A stretch of DNA of 35,101 bases from Paraglaciecola sp. Lineage in GTDB: Bacteria > Pseudomonadota > Gammaproteobacteria > Enterobacterales > Alteromonadaceae. Position numbers and translations under genes: made by a program. Below the pieces are notes generated by a model. It saw only the letters and a list, made by a program, of their open reading frames with translations. It ran no database searches and had not been told where the DNA came from. The DNA is taken from contig JAACSL010000034.1 of NCBI GenBank assembly GCA_009993955.1, positions 1-35,101 on the forward strand. Direction: 5' to 3'. This document shows, in pieces, positions 9,989-18,703 of this stretch; position 1 is the first letter of the stretch, and each line of letters begins with the position of its first letter.

Positions 9989-11422
9989 ATGACTGTACAA
10001 ACCTTTAATCCCAAACAAACCACTACCTTAGAGACCCCAGTTAAAATCTTGGAGTCAGGCGCTGCACTGCGAGCCTCTGAGGGCACACGAATTGGCTTTG
10101 TTAGTCTTGGTTGCCCGAAAAATTTAGTGGATTCAGAGCGTATTTTAACGCAACTGCGCACTGAGGGTTATGATGTTGTGCCGACCTACAAAGATGCCGA
10201 TTTGGTCATTGTTAACACCTGTGGTTTTATCGATTCGGCGGTGCAGGAATCCCTCGATACCATTGGCGAGGCGCTGGCCGAAAATGGCAAGGTTATCGTT
10301 ACCGGTTGTTTAGGGATCAAAGAAGATGACATCCGTGAAGTGCACCCTAATGTACTCGCCATTACTGGCCCACATGCATACGAAGAAGTGGTGAATCAAG
10401 TCCATACCCACTTACCACAACCCGTGCACAACCCTTATTTAAATCTGGTGCCTGACATCGGCGTAAAATTAACCCCTCGCCACTACGCCTACTTAAAAAT
10501 ATCTGAAGGGTGTAACCACCGCTGTACCTTTTGCATTATCCCGTCAATGCGCGGTGATTTAGTCAGTCGCCCTATCGGCGAAATCTTGGATGAAGCCCAA
10601 CGTTTAAAAAATGCTGGGGTTAAAGAGTTGTTGGTCATCTCCCAAGATACCAGTGCTTATGGCGTAGATGTGAAAAACAAGACGGCATTTTGGAACGGCA
10701 TGCCGGTTAAAACAGACATGTACGCCTTGTGTGAAAAATTAGCCGAACTCGGCATTTGGGTGCGCTTACACTACGTTTACCCCTACCCATCGGTAGATAA
10801 AATTATGCCTTTGATGGCTGAAGGCAAAATACTGCCTTATTTAGATATTCCCTTCCAGCATGCCAGCCCACGCATTCTTAAACTAATGAAACGCCCTGCT
10901 GCGGCTGAGCGCACCATGGAGCGCATTAAAGCCTGGCGTGAGATCTGTCCTAACTTAATCATCCGCTCGACGTTTATTGTCGGCTTTCCGGGTGAAACAG
11001 AAGAAGATTTCCAAATGTTGTTGGATTTCTTAGACGAAGCACAACTAGACAGAGTTGGGTGTTTTATGTATTCCGAAGTGGATGGGGCAAAGGCAAATGA
11101 CCTTCCCGACCCAGTCAGCGAAGAAGTTAAACAACAACGACATGAACGATTCATGCACAAACAAGCAGCGATCAGTGCCGCTAAGTTGCAAGCCAAAATC
11201 GGCTTGGAGTTTCAGGTAATAATTGACGAAGTAAGCAGTGAAGGTGCGGTTGGTCGTTGTTATGCTGATGCCCCAGAGATTGATGGTAACGTGCATCTAA
11301 CTGATGAATTTGATGTGCAACCGGGCGATATTATTTGGGCACAAATTATTCATGCTGATGAACATGATTTGTGGGCCATTAAAGTAGACGATGAAGAGTC
11401 TGACAGCGACTTACAGCCATAG
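9989..11422 (+). CDS. rimO: Ribosomal protein S12 methylthiotransferase RimO
   Basis: 477 residues. RimO is a radical-SAM enzyme with two 4Fe-4S clusters that adds a methylthio group to the conserved Asp of ribosomal protein S12. The N-terminal UPF0004 domain begins with [16 protein letters not shown] and supplies three Cys (C41, C78, C107). The radical-SAM signature CNHRCTFC gives C175, C179 and C182. A C-terminal TRAM-like domain covers about the last 65 residues. The N-terminus has about 33 extra residues before the conserved domain compared with the E. coli protein. The downstream DUF2721 gene starts 17 bp after the stop and is probably cotranscribed. High confidence. Confidence 0.97.
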   Translation: MTVQTFNPKQTTTLETPVKILESGAALRASEGTRIGFVSLGCPKNLVDSERILTQLRTEGYDVVPTYKDADLVIVNTCGFIDSAVQESLDTIGEALAENGKVIVTGCLGIKEDDIREVHPNVLAITGPHAYEEVVNQVHTHLPQPVHNPYLNLVPDIGVKLTPRHYAYLKISEGCNHRCTFCIIPSMRGDLVSRPIGEILDEAQRLKNAGVKELLVISQDTSAYGVDVKNKTAFWNGMPVKTDMYALCEKLAELGIWVRLHYVYPYPSVDKIMPLMAEGKILPYLDIPFQHASPRILKLMKRPAAAERTMERIKAWREICPNLIIRSTFIVGFPGETEEDFQMLLDFLDEAQLDRVGCFMYSEVDGAKANDLPDPVSEEVKQQRHERFMHKQAAISAAKLQAKIGLEFQVIIDEVSSEGAVGRCYADAPEIDGNVHLTDEFDVQPGDIIWAQIIHADEHDLWAIKVDDEESDSDLQP

Positions 11423-11439
11423 ATATTGAGGATAGAAAT

Positions 11440-11901
11440 ATGGATGCCTCTACAACCGACCTCGCGCAAATCATTCAAATAGTGGTGGCTCCGGTATTTA
11501 TGCTTACAGGTATCGCGGGCTTTTTAAATGTTATGTCTGGTCGGTTAGGACGAATTGTTGACCGAGCACGCGTCATGGAGCGACGAGTGACCATCATTAA
11601 AAACCCTCTGTACTTAGACATTGCGCAAAAAGAATTAAAAAACTTGTGGCGCCGCATCACCATTATCAACCGTTCTATCGGTTTGTGTACGGCATCCGCT
11701 CTGTTTGTTTGTTCAGTGGTGGTGTGTTTGTTTGTGGGTGATTTGTGGCAAATTAATATTCGCGACTTTGTTATTGCGCTGTTTGTGATTGCGTTGTTTT
11801 TACTGATCTTTGCCTTGTTGATGTTTTTAAAAGAAGTGCAGCTTGCCACCCGAACCTTGCAGATGGGTAAAGAAGTGTTTGATGACGACCCATCTTCCTG
11901 A
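11440..11901 (+). CDS. DUF2721 family inner-membrane protein
   Basis: 153 residues with three likely membrane segments (about 10-30, 80-100 and 107-130). A conserved-looking basic stretch, GRLGRIVDRARVMERR, near residues 43-58 should face the cytoplasm. This matches the DUF2721 family, small membrane proteins of unknown function. A good ribosome site (GAGGA at 11427-11431) lies 8 bp before the ATG, and the gene follows rimO by 17 bp, so the two are likely cotranscribed. No function should be inferred from that linkage. Confidence 0.8.
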   Translation: MDASTTDLAQIIQIVVAPVFMLTGIAGFLNVMSGRLGRIVDRARVMERRVTIIKNPLYLDIAQKELKNLWRRITIINRSIGLCTASALFVCSVVVCLFVGDLWQINIRDFVIALFVIALFLLIFALLMFLKEVQLATRTLQMGKEVFDDDPSS

Positions 11902-12055
11902 TCATGTTACTCCCGCACACAACGACTAGTTAACATCTTGTGATTGCCACGCCAAGGCTAGTCAGTCTCAGCTATTGGCACCCTACTTGCTATGCTATTA
12001 CTACTTATTGTATTGCTTCAGTACACACTGTCCAACAGCAGTAGCGACCTGCGAT

Positions 12056-12161
12056 ACAGCGGCAATTTATTGCCTGTAAGCCAAACGAGCGGAGAAAGCC
12101 TGCCTAGAGGCATGGCCCAAGGTTGCTGGCTGAGATCTTATCCTCAACCTTGCTCCGTTTG
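12056..12161 (+). ncRNA. Structured 5' leader with a three-way junction (candidate cis-regulatory RNA)
   Basis: Upstream of the FlgO-family gene four helices can be read directly. A hairpin at 12056-12077 pairs ACA+GGCAA with TTGCC+TGT. An outer stem pairs CAAA+CGGAG (12082-12094, four-base bulge) with CTCCGTTTG (12153-12161). Inside it sit two adjacent hairpins, 12098-12116 (GCC+TGCC loop TAGA) and 12118-12152 (CAAGGTTG with CAACCTTG, 19-nt loop). Together they form a compact three-way junction ending 27 nt before the start codon. I see no match to c-di-GMP, TPP, cobalamin or molybdenum-cofactor riboswitch cores. Its role is inferred only from position and pairing. Confidence 0.45.
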
Positions 12162-12188
12162 AACTTGTTCAGATTGTGGGAGATTGCC

Positions 12189-12923
12189 ATGAAATTTACT
12201 TACCTAAGCCTCATCGTTGGCCTGAGCCTTTGTGGCTGTACCTCGGTCAAAGAGCGCCAACAATATCGGGCAGATGCCGCATCACAAAACGTGCATCAAG
12301 AGTCTGGTATGGCTAATCTGATAGCCAGTAATCAAACCGCCCCTGTTGATCAACTGGACGCCAGTGCCAACTTTCAACGCCATTACCAACAGCAGTTGAT
12401 GAGTAAAAACGGCAATGCAGGCTACAACAATAGCGCCAACATCAATCCCAAAAATCACAATATCAACCACTATGTACGTGGCATGATGCAAGACCTCGTC
12501 GGCAATTTGCAGTATGTCAATTCGGCAACGCCGATGGCTGTGACTAGTTTTGTGTTTTTAGACAGCGATTACAGCCAATCTGACGTATTGGGCAATCAGA
12601 TTGCCGAAAGCTTTATGCACGAAATACATAAATTTGGCATCCCAATCATAGATTATAAAACGACTGATTATGTGCGGGTTACGCCTGCTGGCGACTTTGT
12701 ACTCAGCCGTGATTTTTTAGAGCTGAAAACTGAATTGCCCATCCGTTATGTATTGGTGGGCACCTTGACCAAACATCAAAGTGGTATCTTAGTGAATGCT
12801 CGTATTGTCGGCATGAAATCAAAAGCGGTGGTGGCCTCTGCACAAGGCTTTTTACCCTCCGCCATTACCCATTCATTGATGGGTAATGACTTAAATGACG
12901 GCATAAAATTGGTCAGCGAGTAG
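12189..12923 (+). CDS. FlgO-family outer-membrane lipoprotein (copy 1)
   Basis: 244 residues from the ATG at 12189, chosen because GGGAG lies at 12178-12182 and because the next residues form a lipoprotein signal, MKFTYLSLIVGLSLCGCTS, with the lipobox ending at Cys17. A low-complexity Asn/Gln-rich linker spans about 20-95. The C-terminal FlgO domain (about 105-230) contains VTSFVFLDSDYSQSDVLGNQ, the Thr-Pro-Ala-Gly-Asp turn and YVLVGTLTKHQSGILVNARI. FlgO proteins are known from Vibrio flagellar loci, where they support the outer-membrane ring region, but no flagellar gene is nearby here. A related gene at 21437-22129 faces it across the pilus-like locus, and the two share domain and lipoprotein design. 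Its function here is unknown. Confidence 0.8.
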   Translation: MKFTYLSLIVGLSLCGCTSVKERQQYRADAASQNVHQESGMANLIASNQTAPVDQLDASANFQRHYQQQLMSKNGNAGYNNSANINPKNHNINHYVRGMMQDLVGNLQYVNSATPMAVTSFVFLDSDYSQSDVLGNQIAESFMHEIHKFGIPIIDYKTTDYVRVTPAGDFVLSRDFLELKTELPIRYVLVGTLTKHQSGILVNARIVGMKSKAVVASAQGFLPSAITHSLMGNDLNDGIKLVSE

Positions 12924-12963
12924 CACGCCTCTCATTCTGATCTTTTTGAATACCTTTAACACA

Positions 12964-12993
12964 AAAAACGCTGCCATTATGCAGCGTTTTTAG
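12964..12993. terminator. Bidirectional terminator between the first FlgO gene and the lipoprotein gene
   Basis: An 11-bp stem (12964-12974 with 12981-12991) with a CGCTGC core, A-tract before and T-tract after, lies between two convergent genes. It can end the plus-strand FlgO transcript and the minus-strand pilus-like operon. Confidence 0.85.
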
Positions 12994-13051
12994 TTTAGCT
13001 GACGACCAGTTCAGTATGATGAGTGGTGGTGAGTGATATGCCAGTTACAAT

Positions 13052-14296
13052 CTAATTGATTGAGCAAAGCCCCAAATCAGCGCGTTCAAAAATACGTTCA
13101 TCTAACATTGGTATAAACGCAATACCAGAAGGCGCATTAAACAGGCTACCTGCCTTCAGGTCTTGTATCATGCCATCTTCGAAATGTTTTGCCTGGCCCT
13201 GAACAAATAGTGAGACCTGACTTCCGTCTATGGTCTGCACAATACCAAAATAATTATCATGGTAACTACACACTGTTTTTCCCGTTTCAATCGTTTGTTT
13301 TTTTGCCTGTTCCCAATGCGATACAACCTTCGCTTCTTTGACCAAGCTAAGCCATGTTTGTTGCTCTTCACTGACGGCATCAAGCTGCCAAACATCTGCA
13401 GGCCATGTTTGATTTTCTCCTTCCTTGGGAATATCAAGAATGATTGCTTGTAACTCTGCAAGTTTAGCTTCTGATGCATCATGCCAAGCAGGCATGATTT
13501 CTTCGGCCTGCCATGTGCTACTTGGTTCCTGTTTGAGCTGTGTTGCTGCGCGCAATAGTGGACTGCTACTTTGTACCACGTGTTGATAGGCGTGACGGTA
13601 TTGCAATATAGGATCATTTGCAAAGGCCTGGTATTGATCAAGCGTCAACGACTGCTGCAGATCAGTAATAAACCCAGCTAAGGTACTTGCGCCTTGCTGC
13701 TGACTTGCAATATGCGCCAAATAATTCGCCAGCTCATCTTTATTACTTTTTTCTAGTGAAAGTAATACATCGTTTAACACAAACAACTCAGCATAAAAAT
13801 CAAACAACTGGAATTCATAGTACTGCAACTGTTTGGCTAAGAAAGTACCTTCGGCCATGAGTTCAATGGCGTTTTCGTCACCAACATGCTCGGTTTTAAT
13901 GTATTCGGTAAGCTGCACGCAGGTATCGTTACACACAAACTTTTGCACAAACTGAGGTTCAATAAGGTCTAGACTACCTTGGTCATGTTGCTTGGCTAAC
14001 TTAATATTACCTAGCTCAAAGCGCGGGGTGCCGTCCGTGTCTAAAAACACAATGTCAGCTGTGACGGTGTAACCAAAATGCGGCAAGTTGCTGCTGGCAT
14101 ATTGCGCCATGGCTTTCCACTTTTGTGCCGCTGTTTGATGTTTTTCACCCACTTGTTGAATTGGGCTAGTGCAGGCGGTTACGGCTAACAGCCACATGAT
14201 TACCACTGCGTGACTGAATCTCGATGTTTTGCCTAGATTGCTTAGGCTTATCTTGTTTGTTAGCGCTGCATTATGCTGTGTCATTGGCTGAGTCAT
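13052..14296 (-). CDS. Lipoprotein of unknown function, last gene of the pilus-like operon
   Basis: I take the ATG at 14296, because it shares its A with the stop codon of the preceding gene (TGATG), a typical coupled start; an ATG at 14314 would overlap that gene more. This gives 414 residues. After a long basic N-terminus comes a hydrophobic stretch ending LLAVTAC, a good lipobox, so the mature protein should be lipid-anchored. The body is soluble, rich in Gln and helical-looking (about 90-330), and the C-terminal 75 residues look beta-rich with two Cys. No known domain is recognised. Position at the end of the chaperone-usher-like operon suggests an accessory or assembly role. Confidence 0.6.
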   Translation of the reverse strand: MTQPMTQHNAALTNKISLSNLGKTSRFSHAVVIMWLLAVTACTSPIQQVGEKHQTAAQKWKAMAQYASSNLPHFGYTVTADIVFLDTDGTPRFELGNIKLAKQHDQGSLDLIEPQFVQKFVCNDTCVQLTEYIKTEHVGDENAIELMAEGTFLAKQLQYYEFQLFDFYAELFVLNDVLLSLEKSNKDELANYLAHIASQQQGASTLAGFITDLQQSLTLDQYQAFANDPILQYRHAYQHVVQSSSPLLRAATQLKQEPSSTWQAEEIMPAWHDASEAKLAELQAIILDIPKEGENQTWPADVWQLDAVSEEQQTWLSLVKEAKVVSHWEQAKKQTIETGKTVCSYHDNYFGIVQTIDGSQVSLFVQGQAKHFEDGMIQDLKAGSLFNAPSGIAFIPMLDERIFERADLGLCSIN

Positions 14297-14859
14297 CAGT
14301 TGAGCTCGTCCCATTCTATGGCATCAGCAAAGTTAAATTGAATGGTTTGGTTAGTCGGTAAAATCGAATTGATCGTTAGCTCACCGCCTAAATACAGATT
14401 GATGACGCCAGAACTACCGCTGTCAATGTTAACAAAATCAATATTGTTCACGATGTACTTGCGGTCACTGTCACTCACCAAAGAAACACGTGGATTAAAA
14501 ACAAAACCGTCACCGTTATCTAAACTGGGCAGGAATTTTACTTGGACTTGTTTATTAGGATTGGCAATGATGGTGTAAATACCATTTTGTGAACCATCGG
14601 GTAAGGTACAAACAAAGTTACCTTGAAAAGGTGCCAATTGTCCTGTTTCAGGAAACATCAGGCAACTGCCTGTGGCGGGCATCACTGTGCCAAAATTAAT
14701 CTCTTGATTAATATTAAAACTCGGCGTGATGGCCCAACAATTTGATGACAGTATGCTGGGGATCAACATCCTGGGGATCAACATCCTGGGGATCAATATC
14801 CTGGGGACCAGCGTCCTGGGGAGCAGTGTCGCTCTGATCCTACTTAGCAATTGAAACAT
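14296..14859 (-). CDS. DUF4402-like secreted protein, possible tip or minor subunit
   Basis: 187 residues. The C-terminal part (about 50-187) has the pattern of DUF4402 secreted proteins: INFGTVMPATGSC near the start of the domain, NGIYTI in the middle and a Gly-Gly strand LYLGGELTINS near the end. Unlike the two main subunits it ends in DELN, not a terminal Tyr. The N-terminus reads as a signal peptide interrupted by four copies of a five-residue Arg-x-Leu-Ile/Val-Pro repeat (residues 15-34), ending before SILSSNCWA. It lies 80 bp after the usher and its stop overlaps the next gene's start. Position after the usher fits a tip or adhesin subunit; that is inference. Confidence 0.6.
   Translation of the reverse strand: MFQLLSRIRATLLPRTLVPRILIPRMLIPRMLIPSILSSNCWAITPSFNINQEINFGTVMPATGSCLMFPETGQLAPFQGNFVCTLPDGSQNGIYTIIANPNKQVQVKFLPSLDNGDGFVFNPRVSLVSDSDRKYIVNNIDFVNIDSGSSGVINLYLGGELTINSILPTNQTIQFNFADAIEWDELN
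14746..14825 (-). repeat. 15-bp tandem repeat in the signal-peptide region
   Basis: Two identical 15-bp units (14761-14775 and 14776-14790, plus-strand GATCAACATCCTGGG) are followed by two diverged units (14791-14805 and 14806-14820). A weaker match precedes them at 14746-14760. On the coding strand each unit encodes Pro-Arg-x-Leu-Ile/Val. As the unit is a multiple of three, copy-number change keeps the frame. Confidence 0.85.
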
Positions 14860-14939
14860 AGTGCACTCATATTTTAAGCAAAGTAAACGTCGTATTAGCC
14901 TTACTGCCTAATGATTCGTTACGCTTAAGCAAGGCCTAT

Positions 14940-17900
14940 TCAATTAAATTTATTCAAGTCAGCGAATTGGTCAACCGTCGTTACCCAACCCTTTAAGCCA
15001 GTTCGCTGTAGCGCTTGTTTTGCCAGCTCTTTAGAAGCAAAAGTTTGACTGAGCAAACAGTAAAGTGTGTCGCCTGCTGCATTCACTTTTTGACCAACAT
15101 AAAAGGGGCCCAAGGCTGCATTGACTCGAGTTAGACGACCTTTAACAATAGGACTTTCCGACGCATGCAGTTGTATTAACCATTGCCCCTCAGTCTTAGC
15201 TTGGGTTACTGGCTCTGCTTTGACCAGCACAGGCGGCACATTCACAACCGCTTCGTTTTGCATGGGTCGAACAAAAAATGCTTGTCCTTTTGGCAAGTAT
15301 TTGTTTGCAAATTCTAGGCCAGCTATTTTTGTCAAAAACTTGCCGTACACTAAACGCGTAGCGCCAGTATTTGCATCAGTATCAAGCCCGAATAACTCGT
15401 TTTGCATTTGCCCAAAGGCCAGTTTCATCCGTAGACTATCTGCGGCCTGTCTTTCACTAAACAAACCTAATTGGATGACATAATAGTTGGTATTTGTTGG
15501 CGCCTTGGGAATGGCCGATGGCAGAATGGCTGCCGCTGGTTTCTCGGGTACCAGCGAGGATGAACTGGTGGTGGAATCGGCTGTTTTCTGCGCCTCAACG
15601 GGCTTTTCGGTAAATGATACGGAAATAGATGGCAAAACATTGCCATTGGCTGCGGTGGCCTGCAACAAGGTCTTCGATTGATTATTAGGTGATGGAGTTT
15701 GCTGAGCCTCTGCCTCTGCAATTTGCACGCTAGACGCTTGTGCGGTTTCGTTAGGTTGGGCAGTATTCGACTCTTGTTCCAACGTATATTTCGCCGCCAC
15801 AGGATTTTTAGTAGGTAAGGTAAAGAAATTTTTGCGTACGTTTTCGTCATTGTCCCAAACAATGGGCTCGGAGCGATCTTTGTCTAAATTGAACTGCAAT
15901 ACTTGCTCAGCATCACGCTCTCCGCCACTCCCCAAACGGCGTAAGGTTAGCGCTGGTAATTCAACATAACCACCATTGCCGCCAGTTAACACGGTAAAGC
16001 CAATGACGCTTGCCGTGTAACCTTTATCTTGCAAGGTTGCTTGCGCCACCACTACCTGATATTTGCCCGGATTCAGCCCGAGAAATTCGAAATAACCATC
16101 TCTATCGGTTTCTTGGCTCGCGATCAATTTTTGCGAATCGTTATACAACTCGATAACCGCGTTTTGTATGCCAACTTCCTGATTATTGTTGGTTCTCAGT
16201 ACATAGCCGATTAATTCAGTTGACAACACAAATGGCATATTGACCTTGATGTATGCCCCTGGGTGAGTGAACACAACATAATCATTGTTAACGGTGTTAC
16301 TACCCTCTTTCCAGTTAGCGCTGAAACTAAACGGTGTGTCGGCGTAGACACCGGGCAATACTGTTCGTCCATCTTTACCACTTTCAATATCTTGCCATTC
16401 TGGGTTACCGCTGAACCTGACTCCCGATAAGTCATAGTCGAGAGGATCTGGCACACCATTTATTTGTCTATCTAGATAAGTATGCACGTCCAAAGAGGCC
16501 GTATTAGGCTGAAGCCGCTCACTCAATACAAGTCGGTTATTGCGGTAGTCGTAACCCAAAAAGAACTGCAGACCCAGTTGAATACTCCAGTCATCATTTT
16601 CATCATAACTGTTAGTCAAATTAAGTTGGAATTCATCTGCATACCAAGCAACGCGGTGAGTAAATCGCCATTGGGGGTTAGTATCATCCACCAAAGGCAA
16701 ATAATTGAAGGTTAAATAATGACTGCCTTCCCAGGGATCATTAACCCGAGTCTGTAACAAAATTGACGATGATTCCTTGATGGGGTCATCGGCTTGAGGG
16801 TCGTAATCAATGTTGGCACTAATCCGAATATTTAACGGAAGATTGCCACTGATACCCAGAGAACCTAAAAAGCCATCGGTGCGAGTATCATCTAATTTAA
16901 AAGTGTTCTTGTAATACAATAATTCATGGCGAAAGCGAATATTACCAACGTTTGCCGACGCCCGATTACTGAACCGATAATCTCTAAAACTATCGTTGTC
17001 TAACATGCTCAGACTGAAATTGAGGTTTAGCCATTCAGTCGGCATGTAATAAGTGCTGCGCAGTCGATAACTATCCCCTACTAACTGCACACGATCGCTA
17101 TCAAAATTTCGACCTGATTCAAATTCTATGGAGTAGCGATCACGGTCAAATGCCCCACCCTTTAAGGTGGTGATTTGTGCATAATTGCCATCTTGGTCCA
17201 GCGCCAAATCATTTTCCAATAACATACCAGGTAGACTAAAGGCGTTATTTACACTTACCAACTGCCGATCATTGGCGAGGTTGGTAAAACTGGTGCCTAT
17301 CTGCCAAATATCTGATACGCCATAATCAAAAGTTGCGCCAAAATCAGTGAATTCATAGGGCATGTCGTTTTGATCATTAATTAAACGGTGATTTCTATCC
17401 AAAGCGTAAAGGGCATGGGCAAACTCCCCCGCTTGTAGCGCATTTTGAGTAAGGTCAACGTTTTTGCTGATGACTTCGCGCTCACCAAAGGGACCATAAA
17501 GTTTAATGGTGTATACGTTGTTACCGTAGGTCACTTCAACATCTTCAAAAACCAACTGACCGTCTTGGGGCACGGTAGTGGCGGCTAAAAACACTTGGTT
17601 ATGAAATAGCTCAGCTTCCCAGCCAGGTGGTGCAGTTTCCCGTAAAGTTATGGCTTGGTTATCATCGCGATAGTTTTCTGGTCTGCGCTCAAAAATCACC
17701 CCTATGCCCGAATTGGTACCGGTATTAATGCTATTAGTACGACTGCTGATATCACCAAACTGGTATTGATCATACAAATCTAAAATGTAATCGTCGGGGC
17801 TTGTTTTATAGCGACTCAAACTCAAACGAGCACTCAGAGCACTTTGCTCCGTGTCCACTAGTGTCAGTTCAGCTGAATGATAAAGTAAGTCAGACGTCAC

Positions 17901-18557
17901 TTGCACCGTGGTATTAAAACCACTGTCTTCATTGGTTTTTTCCCCCGCCACCGTAAAGCGCCCATGCGGCACCGTTGCCAAACGATATTGGTCTTGTAGG
18001 GTAATGGGTATTTCAGGGCGTTTATTTGATTGACTTCCCGAAGTAACAACGCGATCGAGGGCACGTTGTTTTTCTTGTTCTTCGATGATCTGTGCAGGAA
18101 AAATAGGCTCGCGATTTGGACTGCGCATAACTAACTGTAAACGCCGAGGTTCAAATTCAACGTCGACACCAAACAAACGTTTAAATAAGTCTAATTCAAC
18201 AAATATCAGAAAGCCGTCACTGGCCCAAAGGCCAGCTACATTTGAATTGGCTTGAGTAAGCAATTGAAAACTGCTTTTTTGTTGTTTATTCCAGATTGAT
18301 AGCTCAGTATCACTGAGCTGATAGCGGACTTTTAAGGCATCTAATAAGGGTTCGATAGCCACCAAAAGTTGCTCATCAACAAATACCGTATCCACTGAAA
18401 ATGCAACAGTCTGGTTATTTAAAACGACATCTACTAATAAAATTTCATTGTCATCAAAGTCGACTTTATATAGCTCTTCAGCACCAGCACTGAATAACTG
18501 AAGCAATAGAAACATGCTTAGAATTTTAGCAAGTCGATGATGCATAAATTTAATCAA
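14940..18557 (-). CDS. Usher-like outer-membrane protein with C-terminal Ig-like and SPOR-like domains
   Basis: 1205 residues. A signal peptide (about 1-26) is followed by an N-terminal domain (27-150), then a long strand-rich region (about 200-770) fitting an outer-membrane barrel. The stretch PPGWEAELFHNQVFL...YGPFGE near 315-370 resembles the plug of fimbrial ushers. Residues about 782-871 look like a carboxypeptidase-regulatory or Cna-B type domain (TDRDGYFEFLGLNPGKYQVVV). A Gln/Ser/Pro-rich linker follows, then SPOR-like repeats at about 1024-1100 and 1125-1197. Ushers secrete and assemble chaperone-delivered subunits. The TTG at 18557 has AAGGG six bases upstream; the in-frame ATG at 18545 is the alternative. 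Usher-like function is supported by the chaperone and subunit neighbours, but SPOR tails are not usual for ushers. Confidence 0.75.
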   Translation of the reverse strand: MIKFMHHRLAKILSMFLLLQLFSAGAEELYKVDFDDNEILLVDVVLNNQTVAFSVDTVFVDEQLLVAIEPLLDALKVRYQLSDTELSIWNKQQKSSFQLLTQANSNVAGLWASDGFLIFVELDLFKRLFGVDVEFEPRRLQLVMRSPNREPIFPAQIIEEQEKQRALDRVVTSGSQSNKRPEIPITLQDQYRLATVPHGRFTVAGEKTNEDSGFNTTVQVTSDLLYHSAELTLVDTEQSALSARLSLSRYKTSPDDYILDLYDQYQFGDISSRTNSINTGTNSGIGVIFERRPENYRDDNQAITLRETAPPGWEAELFHNQVFLAATTVPQDGQLVFEDVEVTYGNNVYTIKLYGPFGEREVISKNVDLTQNALQAGEFAHALYALDRNHRLINDQNDMPYEFTDFGATFDYGVSDIWQIGTSFTNLANDRQLVSVNNAFSLPGMLLENDLALDQDGNYAQITTLKGGAFDRDRYSIEFESGRNFDSDRVQLVGDSYRLRSTYYMPTEWLNLNFSLSMLDNDSFRDYRFSNRASANVGNIRFRHELLYYKNTFKLDDTRTDGFLGSLGISGNLPLNIRISANIDYDPQADDPIKESSSILLQTRVNDPWEGSHYLTFNYLPLVDDTNPQWRFTHRVAWYADEFQLNLTNSYDENDDWSIQLGLQFFLGYDYRNNRLVLSERLQPNTASLDVHTYLDRQINGVPDPLDYDLSGVRFSGNPEWQDIESGKDGRTVLPGVYADTPFSFSANWKEGSNTVNNDYVVFTHPGAYIKVNMPFVLSTELIGYVLRTNNNQEVGIQNAVIELYNDSQKLIASQETDRDGYFEFLGLNPGKYQVVVAQATLQDKGYTASVIGFTVLTGGNGGYVELPALTLRRLGSGGERDAEQVLQFNLDKDRSEPIVWDNDENVRKNFFTLPTKNPVAAKYTLEQESNTAQPNETAQASSVQIAEAEAQQTPSPNNQSKTLLQATAANGNVLPSISVSFTEKPVEAQKTADSTTSSSSLVPEKPAAAILPSAIPKAPTNTNYYVIQLGLFSERQAADSLRMKLAFGQMQNELFGLDTDANTGATRLVYGKFLTKIAGLEFANKYLPKGQAFFVRPMQNEAVVNVPPVLVKAEPVTQAKTEGQWLIQLHASESPIVKGRLTRVNAALGPFYVGQKVNAAGDTLYCLLSQTFASKELAKQALQRTGLKGWVTTVDQFADLNKFN

Positions 18558-18598
18558 GATTGCCCTTAATTATTATTTTCATTGGGTCTAATCACACA

Positions 18599-18638
18599 CT
18601 AAGCCAGTTGAGTATTACCCAGCTGGCTTAGCTTTTTT
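18599..18638 (+). terminator. Antisense-oriented intrinsic terminator between chaperone and usher
   Basis: A 12-bp stem with one G-T pair (18599-18610 with 18620-18631, loop 9 nt) is followed on the plus strand by CTTTTTT. On the minus strand, where the operon runs, no U-tract follows. It therefore looks like a terminator for antisense transcription inside the operon, or a stem protecting the operon mRNA. Confidence 0.65.
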
Positions 18639-18703
18639 GCAATGTACGCTGTCTGGTTTATGGTGACCAATCCAACGTGGCGCCGCGTTTTAGGGCGAAT
18701 GAA

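Noticed and set aside
12056-12161. Known riboswitch (c-di-GMP-I, TPP, cobalamin or molybdenum cofactor)
   Set aside because: A GCTGAGA and an AAAGCC were seen, but the conserved cores of these classes are missing, so only a generic structured leader is claimed.
12123-12188. Longer start (TTG at 12123) for the first FlgO gene
   Set aside because: It would put 22 residues before a clear lipoprotein signal and would overlap the leader stems; GGGAG marks the ATG at 12189.
14746-14825. CRISPR-like array
   Set aside because: The 15-bp units are directly adjacent with no spacers and are in-frame coding repeats.
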